In this document: positions 45,901 through 60,040 of the stretch, piece by piece
Layout of the letters: every line of letters starts with the position of its first letter
How positions within the stretch are numbered: position 1 is the first letter of the stretch
Origin: Allacma fusca
Lineage: Eukaryota; Arthropoda; Collembola; Symphypleona; Sminthuridae
NCBI GenBank assembly: GCA_947179485.1
Contig: OX359249.1
Span: 1,488,001 to 1,552,000, forward strand
Direction of reading: 5' to 3'
Length of the DNA stretch: 64,000 nucleotides
The notes under the pieces: model-generated
The model's input: only the letters and a program-made list of their open reading frames with translations
The model's database searches: none
What the model was told of the DNA's origin: nothing
Made by a program: the position numbers and the translations under genes

Positions 45901-48900
45901 TGATCCCTCTCTGTGTCCACGCAGTCACATTCTTATTCCGCTCTCCTCGTCTCGTCAACATCTTTCCCTTTATATTTTCATCCGTCATTTTTTTTCACCT
46001 GCCATATCCAATACCTACTGACTATAACGTTGGAGAAATCTCTCCCAAATAACTGGCTTCTCTTTTGGTACACTTCGTATTTTGCCACACCAAAAAACAT
46101 ACATAAATACCCATTCTAAAAAACCATCTCTCTCCATATTTCGACAGTGTTTTGTGCCGTCAACATTGAGACTGGGAACATCTGATTACAGATTTTCAAA
46201 TTGTCTATATGGATATTATGTGCAATACAACTAATTATTACTATATGGTGCTTGAACTGACTCCACTCCTCATTTGACTCACATATATCTACATATATGT
46301 GAGTTATCCATGCCATTTAAAGTCAATATTTTCATGCCTGGGCCAAAGCTCCACTTGTGGTTAAAATAAGGGATTTAATGTCTCCACTTGGACATGAGTG
46401 AGCGGAAGAAAAAATAATTTCAAAGCTCCTGCTAAAAATTCCGACTAATCTTCCCTCATCACTTATCAATTGTCGGGTATGTGTGTATTGAAATATGGTC
46501 ATGGTTCGGCAGTTAACCGCAGTTGCCAGCCCTTATGTATCTGTCACTCTCTACACTTGCTCATCCAGACATAACCTCCTTCACTCGTGTCTATAACATT
46601 AATAGCTCCCTTACAACAACTACTTGTATATAAATACAGCAACAGCTCTTCGTATCTCTGACAGCCTTTTAACTCCAAACCGTCTCTACATTATTAAGTT
46701 CCCATTTTAAAGAACTTTTGCTCCGCTCTCACATCATTCAATTCTCCATTTGATCCCATGCAAGGATTTCAAGCATTTCTCATCCCTCTGCTTACTTGAC
46801 CCAGGAAAACGGAGGAAAATGCTAGCCAAGCAGGGTCCTTGCAAATAACAAAATAAATATCTAAATTATTATTATTCCAGAAAATTATAATAATTATAGT
46901 TCCGTCAATCAAAAGGAACAAATCAATAGAACATTTATTTGAATACATACGAAGGTTATAGGGAATAAGGAGAGAAGACAGTTCAAATGCCCGGTATCCG
47001 AGCCTTATTGACAACAGTTAACGCCAGGAGTTGCTCATGATTGGAGATAAAAACCGCGAAAAGTGTAGGAATGTGGATTTTAGAAAAATTGCACGCATTC
47101 TTGATTACACATCATCTCGAGAGATTTGTGTGAAGCCCCTGACGTCACCACTGACGTCTGTACTCCTCTCCATATCGCCATTTCAAGTTGGGCCGAATCT
47201 TCAAGAAGATTTAGTACCAGCATCCTTAGCCCATTTCCACACACAAAAATCCTCTCTGTGCCTCTGTCAATTGGGAGTTCTGGAAAGTTTCAGAGAATTC
47301 ATGAGAGAGACATTATACATTTTTACACATTATACTATTGTCATTGCGGGCGTGGAGTGAAATCAGGAGCAATAAAAAATTACCTTTCATTCGTTTCCCA
47401 ACTCATCACGTGCTACTTACTATCTGGATTCTTTGAGTTTTTCCACCCCAATTTGTCCCAAGTCCTCCTCCGTCCCAGACGCTTTCAAGTTCCATTCCCT
47501 TGTCCCCACGAAGTAGATAGATACTTGAAATCTCGTTTAAGGAGATCCTTGTGATGATATAATCTGTACAGTGTGGTGGGACATGTGGAACAATTCATAC
47601 TACTGTAACTACACGTACATACTATTATCTCTGTGACCATAAAGTGATGATTGTTGCTATATACTTATATGCACTTGGTGTGTGTGACTTGAGAGACTGC
47701 TCAACGGCGTGGGTTGACCCTGTCTAATAAAGTGTCGTCCTAGCGTGACCTCACTCATTATTAAAATATGATGAGTGTGTGCTGTCGCCAGTTCCTTTAA
47801 CAGCTTTTCAGCCTGACTCACTCCATTTCTCAGTCGCTTGTAAGAATTATTATTCCTATTGCTCAGGAAGGGAATTGAGAGGAAATCGGACATATGTAAT
47901 TACATATCTATTTGTATGGAACACTGAGCGCAGTTAAATTCGAGTGACCACAAGTTAATCCTTCCCATATAGCTTTCCCAACTACCCAGTCCCAGCCTTT
48001 CAGAGGAACAGGACTTTGCATGGAATCAGCGGTTACAAGTTTCACTCTTGCTTTGTCACAAGGTTGCGGGTGGAACTCGGATGGCTTTTATCAGTATGAT
48101 TCCTATACCACGTAAGCTATAAAGACTTTCCTCTCTTCTACAACTATACACAACTTACAAGGAAACAATAATCTATATCACCTGTTGCTTTCACATTGCT
48201 TTGCCCTAAATTGCACTAGACACTTGTTGCTCCCCCCACCATTTCCATATTTCCTCCTCGACCCTAGAAAGTCCCGGACTATTCCTCTTGAACAATCAAC
48301 ATCACTAACTCATTCTTGTCTTGGTGTTTTCAATTTTGGTTTCTTTTGCTGACATGTTGCAGTAGCAGTAAAAATAATCCCTGTAAGGAAATACACAAAA
48401 ATAATAATCATTTGAAACTAACAGTGACACAACGTGACGGGGATAGAGAAACTTTCAGAGGAGTACAAAAACAAAGTAAGTTCGAACGGCTGTGAAATCA
48501 TAGTACATATAATCTCCAGACAAGGGGAAAATAATCAGTTATTGTAATAATAATTGCACTCCCGTAATTAATTGGGATAGTGTGGTTTATAATTAATTAT
48601 CAAACCTTGTTGGATATTTGGATGGGGGATACTTAAACGGTAGTAAGTGATTTATTAGTAAGGATATTCATTATAAGACTGATAATTAGTAATAATTATT
48701 ATATTCCACTGTACAATAATTATTATTACTTACGGAAGAGTTCCCTAATTTGGGAGTGGGGTTCGGATTTAAACTTGTACAAGTATGGGTGGTTATGACA
48801 TATCAGCATTCAATCATTATCAAGTATTATTAATGAGTCTCAGACTTTCAAAATCCCTGGTATTTTTGAGCCCCATCTGGATGAATTGCTTCGGGAACCA

Positions 48901-51441
48901 CAAGGGGAGAATTTGTTAATCTAATTGTTACAAGGGCTGAGAGGTTATTGGATGGAGAGGTGAGGAAGTGGTTGAGGAGAATGAGCATATATGCCTGAAT
49001 ACATGAATAAAAAAGAGATTGAAAGAAGCTGAAGAGTGTCTGATAATGGGGAAAGAGACAACATGGTGTTTACCAGTTGTTCTTGTGTGGACAATATAAT
49101 AATTATAATGAGCTGATTATGTCAAGTGATTGAGGGTGCTCTCACAAGTCATTCCCACGGAGTCACGTCTAGGACCTGACAGTAGGGCCACGGAGTAAAT
49201 ATAAACATGTACGGAGTCTGTTTACAAGAGGAATAATATATGTCTCATCCCAAAATCCCATCAGGATGGACCGAAGTAGATTCCACACCTACAAATCTCC
49301 CCAATATACTCTTGCATATGCGAGAGGATTTAGCCCCGTAGAGTTACTATAACCAGAGCCAGAGCTTGTTGGTGAGTTTTGAGGGAAGGACATGGGGAAG
49401 ACAGGGAGAGTCCTCACATTCCTGCTCATGTTCAACAAGTGGTGCTCATGAGAGAAAACCCTGTAATGACTATTGTAACTCTGATCCGTATAAGGAGCAA
49501 AAACTTATGGTTCCACTTTGTAAATTAAAATCATGAATAGATTAGTTGGAACACACGGGAGAGAGAGAGAGAGATATGTGTGTTGCTCATCAGTGAAGCC
49601 TCTTAAATTTATGAACAATGTTAACATATTATACAAGTCTAGGCTGTTGCATTCCATATGAGTCTACTGGATTTGACTCTTCAGTCCCAGAGTCTGGTAC
49701 CTCTCTGGGAAGCTCTGAGCTGTGAACATTGTTGTTGTCACCCAGGAGTTAAAATTTTGCGGTTATGCTTATCCCAGTACCCCCAACCTTCTTTCATGTT
49801 CCATGGAGTAGGCTTCTCTTGTGCATATGCCCTTGTGCTAATGCTCCAACAACTGTGTCTCGTGTGTAGAGAGACTCTTCCACCTGCTCTTTCCTTCAAC
49901 TTGTCTTATTACTCATCTCTCGCATCATCACTTCACTCGATCCCCAATCCAACTGCCAGTCTGTCATAAGCTAGTCGTGTGTCAGCAGGCTCCGTCCGCA
50001 CCATTCTCACACCTTCTCATACCCGCTCTCATATTTCCATGTCTCATTTTCTTAAGTACTTGTCCACATTTTTCCAGCTGGAATATATCCCTTGTAAAAC
50101 ACCACCGCTCCAACTCAGTTTCAAAGCAGTGTCATAATCCTCAACATCAGTGCATGCACGTGTGAATTGGAATATTTTGTAAACTATAGGTACAGACAAG
50201 TTATAGTAAATGTGTGTACTAGTGCCAGGACTCATAGGAGAAGTTCTGGACGTCTATCTATGTATAGCCAGACCGCACAACAACAACAAAATTTAGCACA
50301 AACAAGGCTTTCCTATAGTTTTATCTCCGTTATCAGTTGACTTCTATTACACCTTCCAGCTCAACCACTGTTGATTGGTTCCATTCCCATTGGAGCTGAG
50401 TATAAGTAGATACAGTGGAAGTTCAATAGTGCTATGACCGACGGAGCTCAAATAAAATTGTGAAACTGAGATACATATGTTGATACTTGACCCTGGCCAG
50501 GGATAGTTTCCAGCGCTCTAATTTAAATAATTATTTATGTGTTTCCAGTTTTATTAATTCAAATCCAGGAAAATTTATTAAGTTGAGGAAGTACATTTAC
50601 AGAACGGAAGTCGAAGGAGACTGTGGCTAATGTGGTTTTTCTTTTTTACACACCAACTTTTTCCTGGGAAATATTCTGTAGTTTGTATCTACTATTTATG
50701 TACACTTGCGAATTTCGGAGAGGTTTATGCACAAGAAGGAGTATTGTGCTGAAATAGTTTAGCTCCAGTTCCAATAGTCTCTTGCCCTTGTTCTTCGAGG
50801 TGAAATTTGCCTATTATCATCGATACACTGGAATCGATGTTGACGCAATACGCTCTTCACTTTATACAGAGTATATATCTATAGATAATAATTATAGATA
50901 TATATAATTATATATATACGGGCTCTGAGCATACTGTGGCGATCAATGATCAATAACATTTTTAAATGCTGTGTACTTGACGCTGACTGAGCCTCCCTTT
51001 GTTTTATTTTATATTCCATTGGTTTGTGGTTTCGAATAACAATAATAATTCCAAGTTTTATTGCGTGGTTCCCTAACATATCCTCTCCTCCTAGAGTTCC
51101 ACAACAGTAAAAAAAACACTTGGAGTACAGTCAAAGGGGGACGAGAGCAGAGTAAAATAAAAGTGAGGAGAAAGCAACATTGGAGAATTTTTAAGCCTCT
51201 GGCTCAGGAGTCAGTGTAATGAATTGGAAATATTCGAATCATTAGTTGTTTGTGTTCCTTCTTCCAGTCACGAACTGTCAGTATACAGCTGGAGATCAGA
51301 AATCATTTCTGCTATCCTCCATACGACTTTGTACAGTCTCATCTCTGAGATTTAATTAAACTGGAGTCCTGGTAATTATTGGAGTTAAGTAGGGAATAGG
51401 ACAGAGTGAGCTGATTTTGTGAGTGAGTCTATGAAATTAAA
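42961..51441. other. Probable intron and 5' flank, no gene recognised
   Basis: Long AT-rich tract with TAATAATTATTA runs and short GA microsatellites (49559-49574). Open frames at 45199-45503 and 47031-47554 were examined: they lack domain-like sequence and good splice boundaries. A similar string ATGAACTTATTCC(A/G)TTT occurs at 44682 and about 44992. Just before the next exon, TCAGTATACAGC at about 51278 is a loose initiator match. Confidence 0.45.
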
Positions 51442-51576
51442 ATGACTGGGAATTCACAATCACGTTCCGAAAGCACGCTAAATGGGGGTGCCGGCAAGTT
51501 CAAACGATTTACGGTGGGACGAACCAAAAGTAGTGTCAGGCCGGAAGAGGATCGGCCCAGAAAACCAAATGTGACG
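51442..51576 (+). CDS. Probable alternative first coding exon, 45 codons, with RFxV motif
   Basis: ATG at 51442 opens 45 codons ending AATGTGACG|GTAAGA, a near-perfect donor, phase 0. The peptide reads MTGNSQSRSESTLNGG, then AGKFKRFTVGRTKSSV and RPEEDRPRKPNVT. It is basic and Ser/Arg/Pro-rich with no domain. RFTV fits the R-F-x-V/I docking motif recognised by SPAK/OSR1 kinases in cation-chloride cotransporters and WNKs; a four-residue match is only a hint. A tiny upstream frame (ATG at 51431, four codons, TGA overlapping the start ATG) could damp translation. The balanced codons stand out from the AT-rich surroundings. Confidence 0.72.
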
Positions 51577-54500
51577 GTAAGAAGGACCCCAATATATGTA
51601 CATACATGACTCCATACGCACCTAAGTGTATCGAACATAAATTGTGTTATGAAGATTCATAATAAAACACAATAATTCAACTCTTTCCACCAGTCACTGC
51701 ATCAAGTTGACGCACTAGTTTCATTTTCCTAGCCGCCAGATTTTTCTCTCATTAAATTATTAATTCTACTGCTAAAGTAATTATTGCAGATAGACAATGA
51801 TATCCAATATATTTCTAGCTGTACCCACATTGACACAAACTTCAAACAATAATTAAATGAGAAGCAGCGAATGACTCATAAAGTGAATTGAATTGAAGGA
51901 ATTTTTGTCGAAGCCCATGGATTTTTTCAAAAAACGTCTAAGGGTTGGAATTATAAATACAGTAATTATATGGGACCCCCTGGATGAAACATGGGAAAAA
52001 CAAAACAAAAATTACGGAATTGCTACTTTGAATCTTATTACAGATATTAATATTATAGAAAATGTAAATATAATAATATTATTGCACTTTTATTATCGAT
52101 AGAATAGTATCTTCAGTTCAAAAGCATATAATATTAATACTTGAAAGTATTGCTGAAAGGACAAAAATACTCTTAAAAATTGAATTTCTATGAAATTGAA
52201 TGCATAAACAATAAGTTTACGGTAAGCACTTATAACATCTGCGACATGATAATTGAATGAATATACTTTTGCTTCTTCATCAGTTTGCGCATACATTATG
52301 TTTACTCTCCACAGCACTAACAGATGTTCAATGTTGCCTCTTAGCTGTGGGGACATTAAATAGAAGCATATATCCACACTTAAGAACACAAGTTGAAATA
52401 TCCCTACAAATAAGTGCGTTCTCTACTTATACCGGCTATTAAAATTGAATAATAATTATTTGAGAATTTTCCTCGTGAATCTGAAATCTCTGACATTGAG
52501 GAAGTACAAGGAGGTATGGTAATGATATTCTGGTTCCATTCGATAATATTACCCCATAAAATCAAGAGTCTAGAGTGTACGGTTCATATACTTAATGGTA
52601 TGTGATTGGGATAAAATGTGACAGGAATGTCAGGTTGTGGAAACTGACGTGTATTATTGTATGTAAATAGGGAGGATCGGAAATTTGCAAGGTGAGACAT
52701 GCTGAACTGTCTGTAAAAGGGTTCCCATTTTAAAGGAATAAATTATTTTAAAATTAAAACAGCATCGATTCTGGCATCTGCCAAAAAGTATCTTCCACGG
52801 CCTTACAATAAAAAAGAATATCCACAGTTCTCCCATATGTTATGCGTATTATGGCCCATTACTGGAAATTGGATAAATTGCGTCAGGTTCCTTTAACAAT
52901 AAGCCCATTCGTTGTACAGAGATCCCAGATGAGTGGAGTAGAGTCCTGTAAATTGCGTGTTGGCGTGTAGTGGAAGTTCAATTAATTCCTGTCTGTATGA
53001 ACTTATACTGTATATTAAATGGTGCTGTCAATTCTCGTGCGTAATTATTGCAAAAACCAAATGCATAATTACATTCACAAGAGTTGAGTACATGTGAGTT
53101 TATTTTAGGGGGATATTGCGTGGGGTACTGGCGGGGACAACAATGAATGATGTTATTTCCAATTCTTGATAGCAATCTCAAGTAACTATTATCATGATTG
53201 GAATTTTGGTTGAGGGAATTAAGCAGATTAAGGGAATGGATTCTTTGTCATTTGTCATTCACAGGGGGATATGCACAATAGGATTAATGGCATATGTGCT
53301 TCCTCTCTCATCCATTTGGTATTTATTATCTACTTTATGAGGTGAATTGTTGTGATGCACTAAAAGATTACCTGCAGAGATGTTCCATTACCTCATAGCC
53401 GGGCCGTGTATTTGAATGCGTACACATATTTGTTTACGTAGAATAGTGTTGACGAAACATGGACTGCTTGGTGTGTGTGTGTGTATTTTAAAAAGATGAA
53501 AGTGAGGAAGTAGTAACATACACTGAGCAAATATATATATATTTAAACACACATACATAGATACATATATAGATTTAAGTACACAATAATATACAGGTTA
53601 GTATTGAGGCGTCAAGTCGAGCTTTGAGAGAGGCGAGTCTTGTTGATTTTATGATTTGGCTTTTATGATCAGATATGATTCTTTTGTCATAACTTTTCAA
53701 TGCATTCCGCCATTGATTACCTTGTGTTGAGGCAATTCTCATCTGATTCATCGGCCTTGCTCAGGCAGTTCTTTGATGATTGCATTGTTTAAGCTTCCTA
53801 CAGGTCTCTATTAATGGAAGCTCCCAGTTATTACCTATGTATGTACTTGATATCTACCCTCATATTTATAATTGTGAAATTATGACAGACTCACACATCG
53901 GACGTCAGTTGTTTGATTTTCTTTGGGTCGTCGTTGACAGGGCAGGACAATTTCTGAGGTTGGAAGACAAGTCGTAAATGTGTAGGTGGAGGTCCCTCTG
54001 ATTCTGAGCTGAGTCATCCACACACACACACACACACACATACATATACACGGAGCGTTATTCTCATCTGAAATATATGAAGCGAACGCTGGCCTTTTAC
54101 CCCTCCCGTCAACCAACTCTTATTGTTTAATTAATTCCAAGACTCAAAAGCACACACGCCCTACCATTTACTCTCCATCAAGCCTCCAATATCTTTCCAC
54201 ACTCAGATCACCACACGCCATGTGATTACCACGGAATAGTAACTATTGGAATGGCTGAGTAGGATAAATCATGTAAACATGTATCTACATATGATTTTGA
54301 GTAAGGCAGCCCAGCAGTTTATTCCATTTCAATTCAACTGATGTTACTTGGCATTGCAATAAAAATATCCTCTGAGTTGAATTCAATAGCGAGGAAGCAT
54401 TTCCAACCATCATTTTAATAACAGCTCATATGGAAGAGTTTAAAGTGTAATCTGGCTATTGGTCTACTCCTCCATGTTATATAGAGTCATATTCCCTGCA

Positions 54501-57500
54501 TTTTTCTCTATATACACTTTATCTCGACCAACCAGCAGTCGCTGTGATTAATTAATCCGGTCGGGGCTCGTTCAAAAGTAATATCGTCTTGAAATTAATC
54601 TGCTCAAGTTGTTGTTGTGATGAGGAGCGAGGGATAAAAGTGCCGCAGTTTCTGCCGAACGCTCAATTACATTATACAGGACGTCCCAAAGTCTTTTAAC
54701 AACTCATATACTTGAGTACTTGGATACATAATTATATGTAGATATGAGATATGCACGTATCTGTAATAATTATTGTGTACACACATAAAATATAATAATG
54801 TGATGGCGTGTGTTCTTCGCCGCGTATCTTCCCTCCTCTCAGAGTCAGACTCCTGTGTACGTATCACTACATGCACAGTAACATATTTGACTTACAATTC
54901 CTCCCTGATAATTATCCTATCAAGTGTATCAATCCTCATAAAGGAACTCCAACGGGTCGATCAATATCATCAGACGACTATCATCCCACAGCAACTACTA
55001 ATAACTAATAATAATTCACAAGGAACAAATTTGGAAGCAATTACTTAACGATCTCCCTAATTAATTAAACAAGTTCTTCTCGCACTGTCTATTTCTTACA
55101 TATGTAATTGTTTCTCGCTTGTAAGTAATTACTTGTACGTATGTATGTATCCATGAAGTTCAGGAATGAGATGAAGGAAGAGATGGAAGTTCCTTCATGT
55201 ACCCCCTCAGCTTCACAATGCACCGTAATGTGTATGTGATTACTCATTTGATTTGACTTTCCCATACATGAGGTAACCCTTGGGAAACCTTCTCCCGACC
55301 AGTACAAGCATTTCATTTGGAATTGATTCCATAAGTTGTCGACCCGTTATAATGTAAACGTTGACTCATCCCTTTTCCTCGGCACTGAGGCCAGTTCCCA
55401 GAATCCTCATTCAATAATAATTATTGTTAATTAGTTGGGTGAGATAGACATTGAAGAATGGTTGAGTAAAGGAGATCCTGCACATCGGATGAGTACTATA
55501 GATACAGATCTGACAGGAATTAAATGTCAAGGCCTGTGACGCTGATGGTATTAGTATAAGGTACAGAAAGTCCCATGATTTATTACAGATACGACAGGGA
55601 TGAGAGTGGGAGTGAGATTTTCCCTAAAATAATTTAAGCTCTAATAGTTTGTGTTGATTTGGAACATTTGTACATACATAGGCCAAGGAAGTGTACGAGT
55701 GTCGTAATGGACTAACCAGAATAAATATTACATGCATGATCCCACAACGCCTTCAGTTTTAAGGTAACATTTGCCTTGACGTGTTATGGGTCTCTGACAC
55801 GTAAATATCTCACTACCTACATAATTCCACATCATTCTACACGTTCATGTAAAACGAGCTAGTTCAGGATGTGCTCTCGTCGTCTCCTGTCCAGAAACAG
55901 AAGAGACAAGAAAAAGTAGAACAGACCAGGGCAGGTGAGCGGTCATTGGGTGTTGCTTCAGTGTCGGCGGAGACGACTCATTCTCACTCAAACGTTTCCA
56001 ACAATTAAATCCCTTGACCTTAAAAGGAGAGGAAAATCTCAAAAGTCCATGTACACACTTTGTTCCAGATCATATGGAGGAGATTGGTCTTCTGACCACA
56101 ATTCCATGACAAATCTTCCTGTCTCATTTCACTTCAAATATTGTAGTCTGGAACAATTTTGGGGGAAAGGAGTTCCACATATCCGAATCCATGTCTCGGG
56201 AGGACTCAAAGTCAATAATGTTTTAAAACAATTGGATTTTTAAAATAGGTACATTTTTTTTGCTAACCACGGCTATAAGGGAAATTACATTCTACGTTTT
56301 GACTCATCTATGTATCTACTTACGTACGTTTGTACATTGAAAATGTCGTGGGATAATTATATGGATGTATACCTCTGTACAAATATACAATAAAATTACA
56401 AGTACTTTAATCCTTGGGGACAAAAATATATGGAAGGAGTACATGCAAGTAGTTCATTTTGATTGTATTGAAATTGCATGAGGAACGTTTTGCTTTTAAT
56501 CGGAAATCTATCTAGACCATTTAGCCTCTTCACTGACGATATATAGATATTCCTCCATGCATTACATAATTATAGATATTGTATGCATAATTACTTACAT
56601 ATTAAATAGTTTCAATGTAAGTCATCAAGTGACTCTTGTCTGACGTTGGATGATGACACGAGAAAATGATGTGAGAAGAAGCAAAGGAGAAAAGTGCGTA
56701 GGTGATTTTCTGGAATTTTCTCAATTGTCTTTATTCGAGGAAGAGCAAGTTGAGCCGAACAATTGCTACATATGGATTAATCAACCCAGGTCCATACAGG
56801 GAATCTGTGCAAGGAGCTCAACGGACCTCTGTGCACACAGTCATAGTTCTCGATTTGACTATTTGCATGTACTGCTTGCTCTACTACTATTTGCACACTC
56901 GTCCCCAATGTACACTGTATTTACACTTGGCAGTTATGTCAATTTACGGCTCAAGGTGTGCTTCTTTTTTTTTTTCTTTTTTTTTTTAAAAAAAAGAAGA
57001 ACTTGTGCCTTTGGTCACATTATATACGCTATATTTGTGGAAGGACTAACTGAGCGGTGCCTTTCTTCCTCTTTCACCCTGAACTGTAAATATACGTAGT
57101 CACTGTTAAAGTTTTTATGACTTCTCTTTGATTGAAATTTATGGTCTTCCTAATCCTCCTTGTTCCCTGTACAAATAATTGTAATTCTAATGTTCATGTC
57201 CAGAGAAAGCTCCATATAGATCGTCTGACCGAAGCTTTTGGGCAAAAGTGGTATTTTGGCATGGAAACTCAAAGTCATGGTGTGTAAGGGGGAGAGATTC
57301 AGAAATAATTGATTTTGTTATCTTAAAAGTAACTACTTTTGAGTCATCATCAAAGTTCCCCGCTTCCTCGTAAATCACACTGGAAGTAGACAGTTTGTGG
57401 GTTTACATGAATCAAAAGAACTGAAACTTGGAATATGAGAATATTCCAGTGAATGCTGAGCTAATAAGTAACTCTTATGTACTTCCATAATTCCTCAGTG

Positions 57501-59269
57501 TCTCTCTGGGAATGAGAGTTGATAGAACTACTACTTTTGTATCTACACAGGAGGTTGCTACCTCTGGACGCCATGCACATTTACACACCGTGCAGCCTTT
57601 CTACCACCGAAATGTTAATTATTGGAATTAAATTCGTATGCACTTAAACGTAAGCATTTATTACCTTCTCATCAGTTATCGCATCATTATTAATGTACAC
57701 TGTAGCTGACCAGATTAGAAAATTTAACTTCTGATGACTGACCTGTTTGGAGACACAAATGTAATATTTACCGTAGATGCAATGCTTTTTAAGAGCAACA
57801 TTAAAAATATGCAAGATTTGGTAGCTATTTACGTGAAGAACAACTCCGCCGTAGTACAAACATACATGGAAATGAGCCCAAAAGTTATTTACCCTTTTTA
57901 AACGCTCTGAAAATAGATATACATATATATCCAGAGATCATACACTGTATTCTATCTATTTCTACTTTTTTTGGCAGAAGAAATAAAGTATTTGTGTACA
58001 CTGAGTAAATAAGGAATAATTATAAAACAGGAGTTTTAAAATACGATGTGAAATTGTACTTACATAGTTGAATTAGGTACACATGTGCAATGAAATTACT
58101 TGATAACTTTTTCACGGTCCTTTCATCTCTAGGGAAAAGTTGGATGACGTGGGGGCTGCCAACTGGAACAATTTATTAGAAATTATGAAGGCAGAATAAA
58201 TAAATAAGAATTTTAACGATATAAAAACGGCATTTGCCTTTCGATATAGTATGTACACAGTTCCATATTTTGTTGTAATGTTTGCGTACTTGTTAAAATT
58301 GAATATAGTAATGATATAAGTCGTATAAGTTGTGAAATGATGTTTTCTTATAAACACGGAATTGTGGCAATAACAAAATCATTTTAAAGCTACTTTGGTA
58401 GTGATTTAAAAATTGTGTAAAGCCTTCAAATTGTCCTAAAATCTCTCCACGAACTTCATCTAGTAATATATGTAGCTACTTCAATGTTCTTCAAATTATA
58501 CTTGTTTGAAAAAGAATATACAGGATTGGTAAATCTCCCTTTTCTCATGTTCAGCTTCAACAGATTGATTTCTATCTAATTCCAATCTGATAGTAGGGTT
58601 TATTATAGAACCGGACTGGGTCAACTGGTTATACCATAAAATATCAACTGTCTTCTCCAAGACAGTGAAGCTTACAGTTATCTATCTAAATCGATTGTTC
58701 GTACAGGTTTTTGTCTGAACGTAGTGTTTGTGTTCATGCCGAGTTCTGCTGTTCTGTAGGTCCTTTCCAAAATTCTAGATTCTACCAACTTTCAGCTGAA
58801 TCAAACACAATTTATTGTTGATGATATGACTAAATGTTCAAAAATTCCAATATTATCTTCATATAGCTCCATATCAGTCACATTGACGGTTTTACATTTT
58901 AGCAGGTTTGAGCTCTGTCCATATTCAATAAAGATATGTTTCTTAAATCGTTGACCATAAATACCGATCCAAGTATGTGTCACTACCAAATCTTCAACAA
59001 AACTAGCATGTCACTTTAAGGATGTCTTGGTGGGTCCTGAGTCCGCGTACGCTGGTAATTTCTTCCTGCGAAAGCTGTCTAAGGAATATGATCCAATGGC
59101 AAATCGAATTACAAATGAATCTTAGATAATCCTTGGTAAACTCCTTTTTATGGCAATGCAGCGTCCTAATGTAACTGTCACGTTCGTACATCCCGGCGTC
59201 ACGTCCGTGAACACGATTGCTTGGAAACTACCGAATGGATTTCAAACAGACTTTACACAGCGAAGGGTA
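51577..59269. other. Probable intron, microsatellite-rich, no gene recognised
   Basis: Includes (GT)n near 53473-53487, (CA)n near 54022-54040, and a T-run/A-run hairpin at 56961-57000. A 63-codon minus-strand frame at 57187-57378 looks protein-like in places but has no supporting start, splice or neighbour. Nothing else was recognised. Confidence 0.45.
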
Positions 59270-59700
59270 TTAACTCCGCGATCTCTGGGATTCATTTTGG
59301 TCAAAATCGGTGGTTCTGTCTGACCTCAAAAAATTATTTCATTTAGGCTCAAATATGTATTTCCAGGTATTCCTATGGCAATTCTTACCCAGTCATAACC
59401 AAACTTTCCACAGCAAAGCCTAGTCGGCCCATTCACTGGGTAGATTTTGGTTGAAATCAATTGCTTATTATGACCTCAAACAACTATTTCATTTATGATC
59501 ACATATGTATTTCCATGCATTCTTAACGAAATTTTCATTCTATTTCAATCAAATTTTAGGGACAAACGTAGTATTCTGCTGAAGTCTGACGGCATTGATT
59601 TTCGTCAAAATCTGTGTTTTTGTCTGATCACAAAAAACCATTTCATTTAGGGTCACAAATGTCTTCCCATGCATTCTTATGGGAATCTCATCTGTTGTCA
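59270..59700 (+). repeat. Tandem repeat, about three 150-bp units
   Basis: GGTCAAAATC.GTG......TCTGACCTCAAAAAA..ATTTCATTTAG recurs near 59300, 59448 and 59605, each followed by CATGCATTCTTATGG-type sequence. Just before, CGTCACGTCCGTGAACACG (59195-59215) is the kind of tail that accompanies comparable repeats in many invertebrates. Confidence 0.7.
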
Positions 59701-59854
59701 ACCTAACGTTGGAACTCTAGCAGTAAAATAAAATCAATTACAATAAAAATCTCACATTTACAATCACAGTACGTGTGATGTCAATGCTATTATGGCACCA
59801 ATTCTATTTTGGTTTAATAATATCAGTACATTGTAAAGTTCGTATTATTCCACT

Positions 59855-60040
59855 TTTTTGAAAATACTTCGAGGTCTCAAAATCAATTTTGTTAAAATTT
59901 GTAATCCCAGTCGAGATCATTTATTTTTATTTCAAAACCCCGTCATAAGACTGTTAGTCCTGAGGGGGGAGTGCCAGGTCTCAGATTATTCCTTCTAGGC
60001 AAAAAAAATGTCATGTCAAAAAACAGGTCAAAATTTGAGA
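59855..60040 (+). repeat. Dispersed repeat, copy 2 of 2
   Basis: Diverged partner of 8265-8450, same orientation. It lies close to the 150-bp tandem units, as copy 1 lies close to the 190-bp units, so both may derive from one composite repeat. Confidence 0.6.

Noticed and set aside
47126..47554. 142-codon plus-strand frame
   Set aside because: No domain-like sequence, no good splice borders, and an overlapping frame of similar length nearby; expected by chance in a C+T-richer patch.
52257..52442. Peptide vaguely like the C-terminal region of hAT transposases
   Set aside because: The conserved CE/ERSF..L..IK pattern is absent on careful reading in any single frame.
56961..57000. T-run followed by A-run as a terminator or transcript end
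   Set aside because: A simple homopolymer hairpin; in a eukaryotic window it is more likely microsatellite-type sequence.
57187..57378. 63-codon minus-strand frame with acidic start
   Set aside because: No ATG start, splice signal or neighbour; within chance for this length of sequence.
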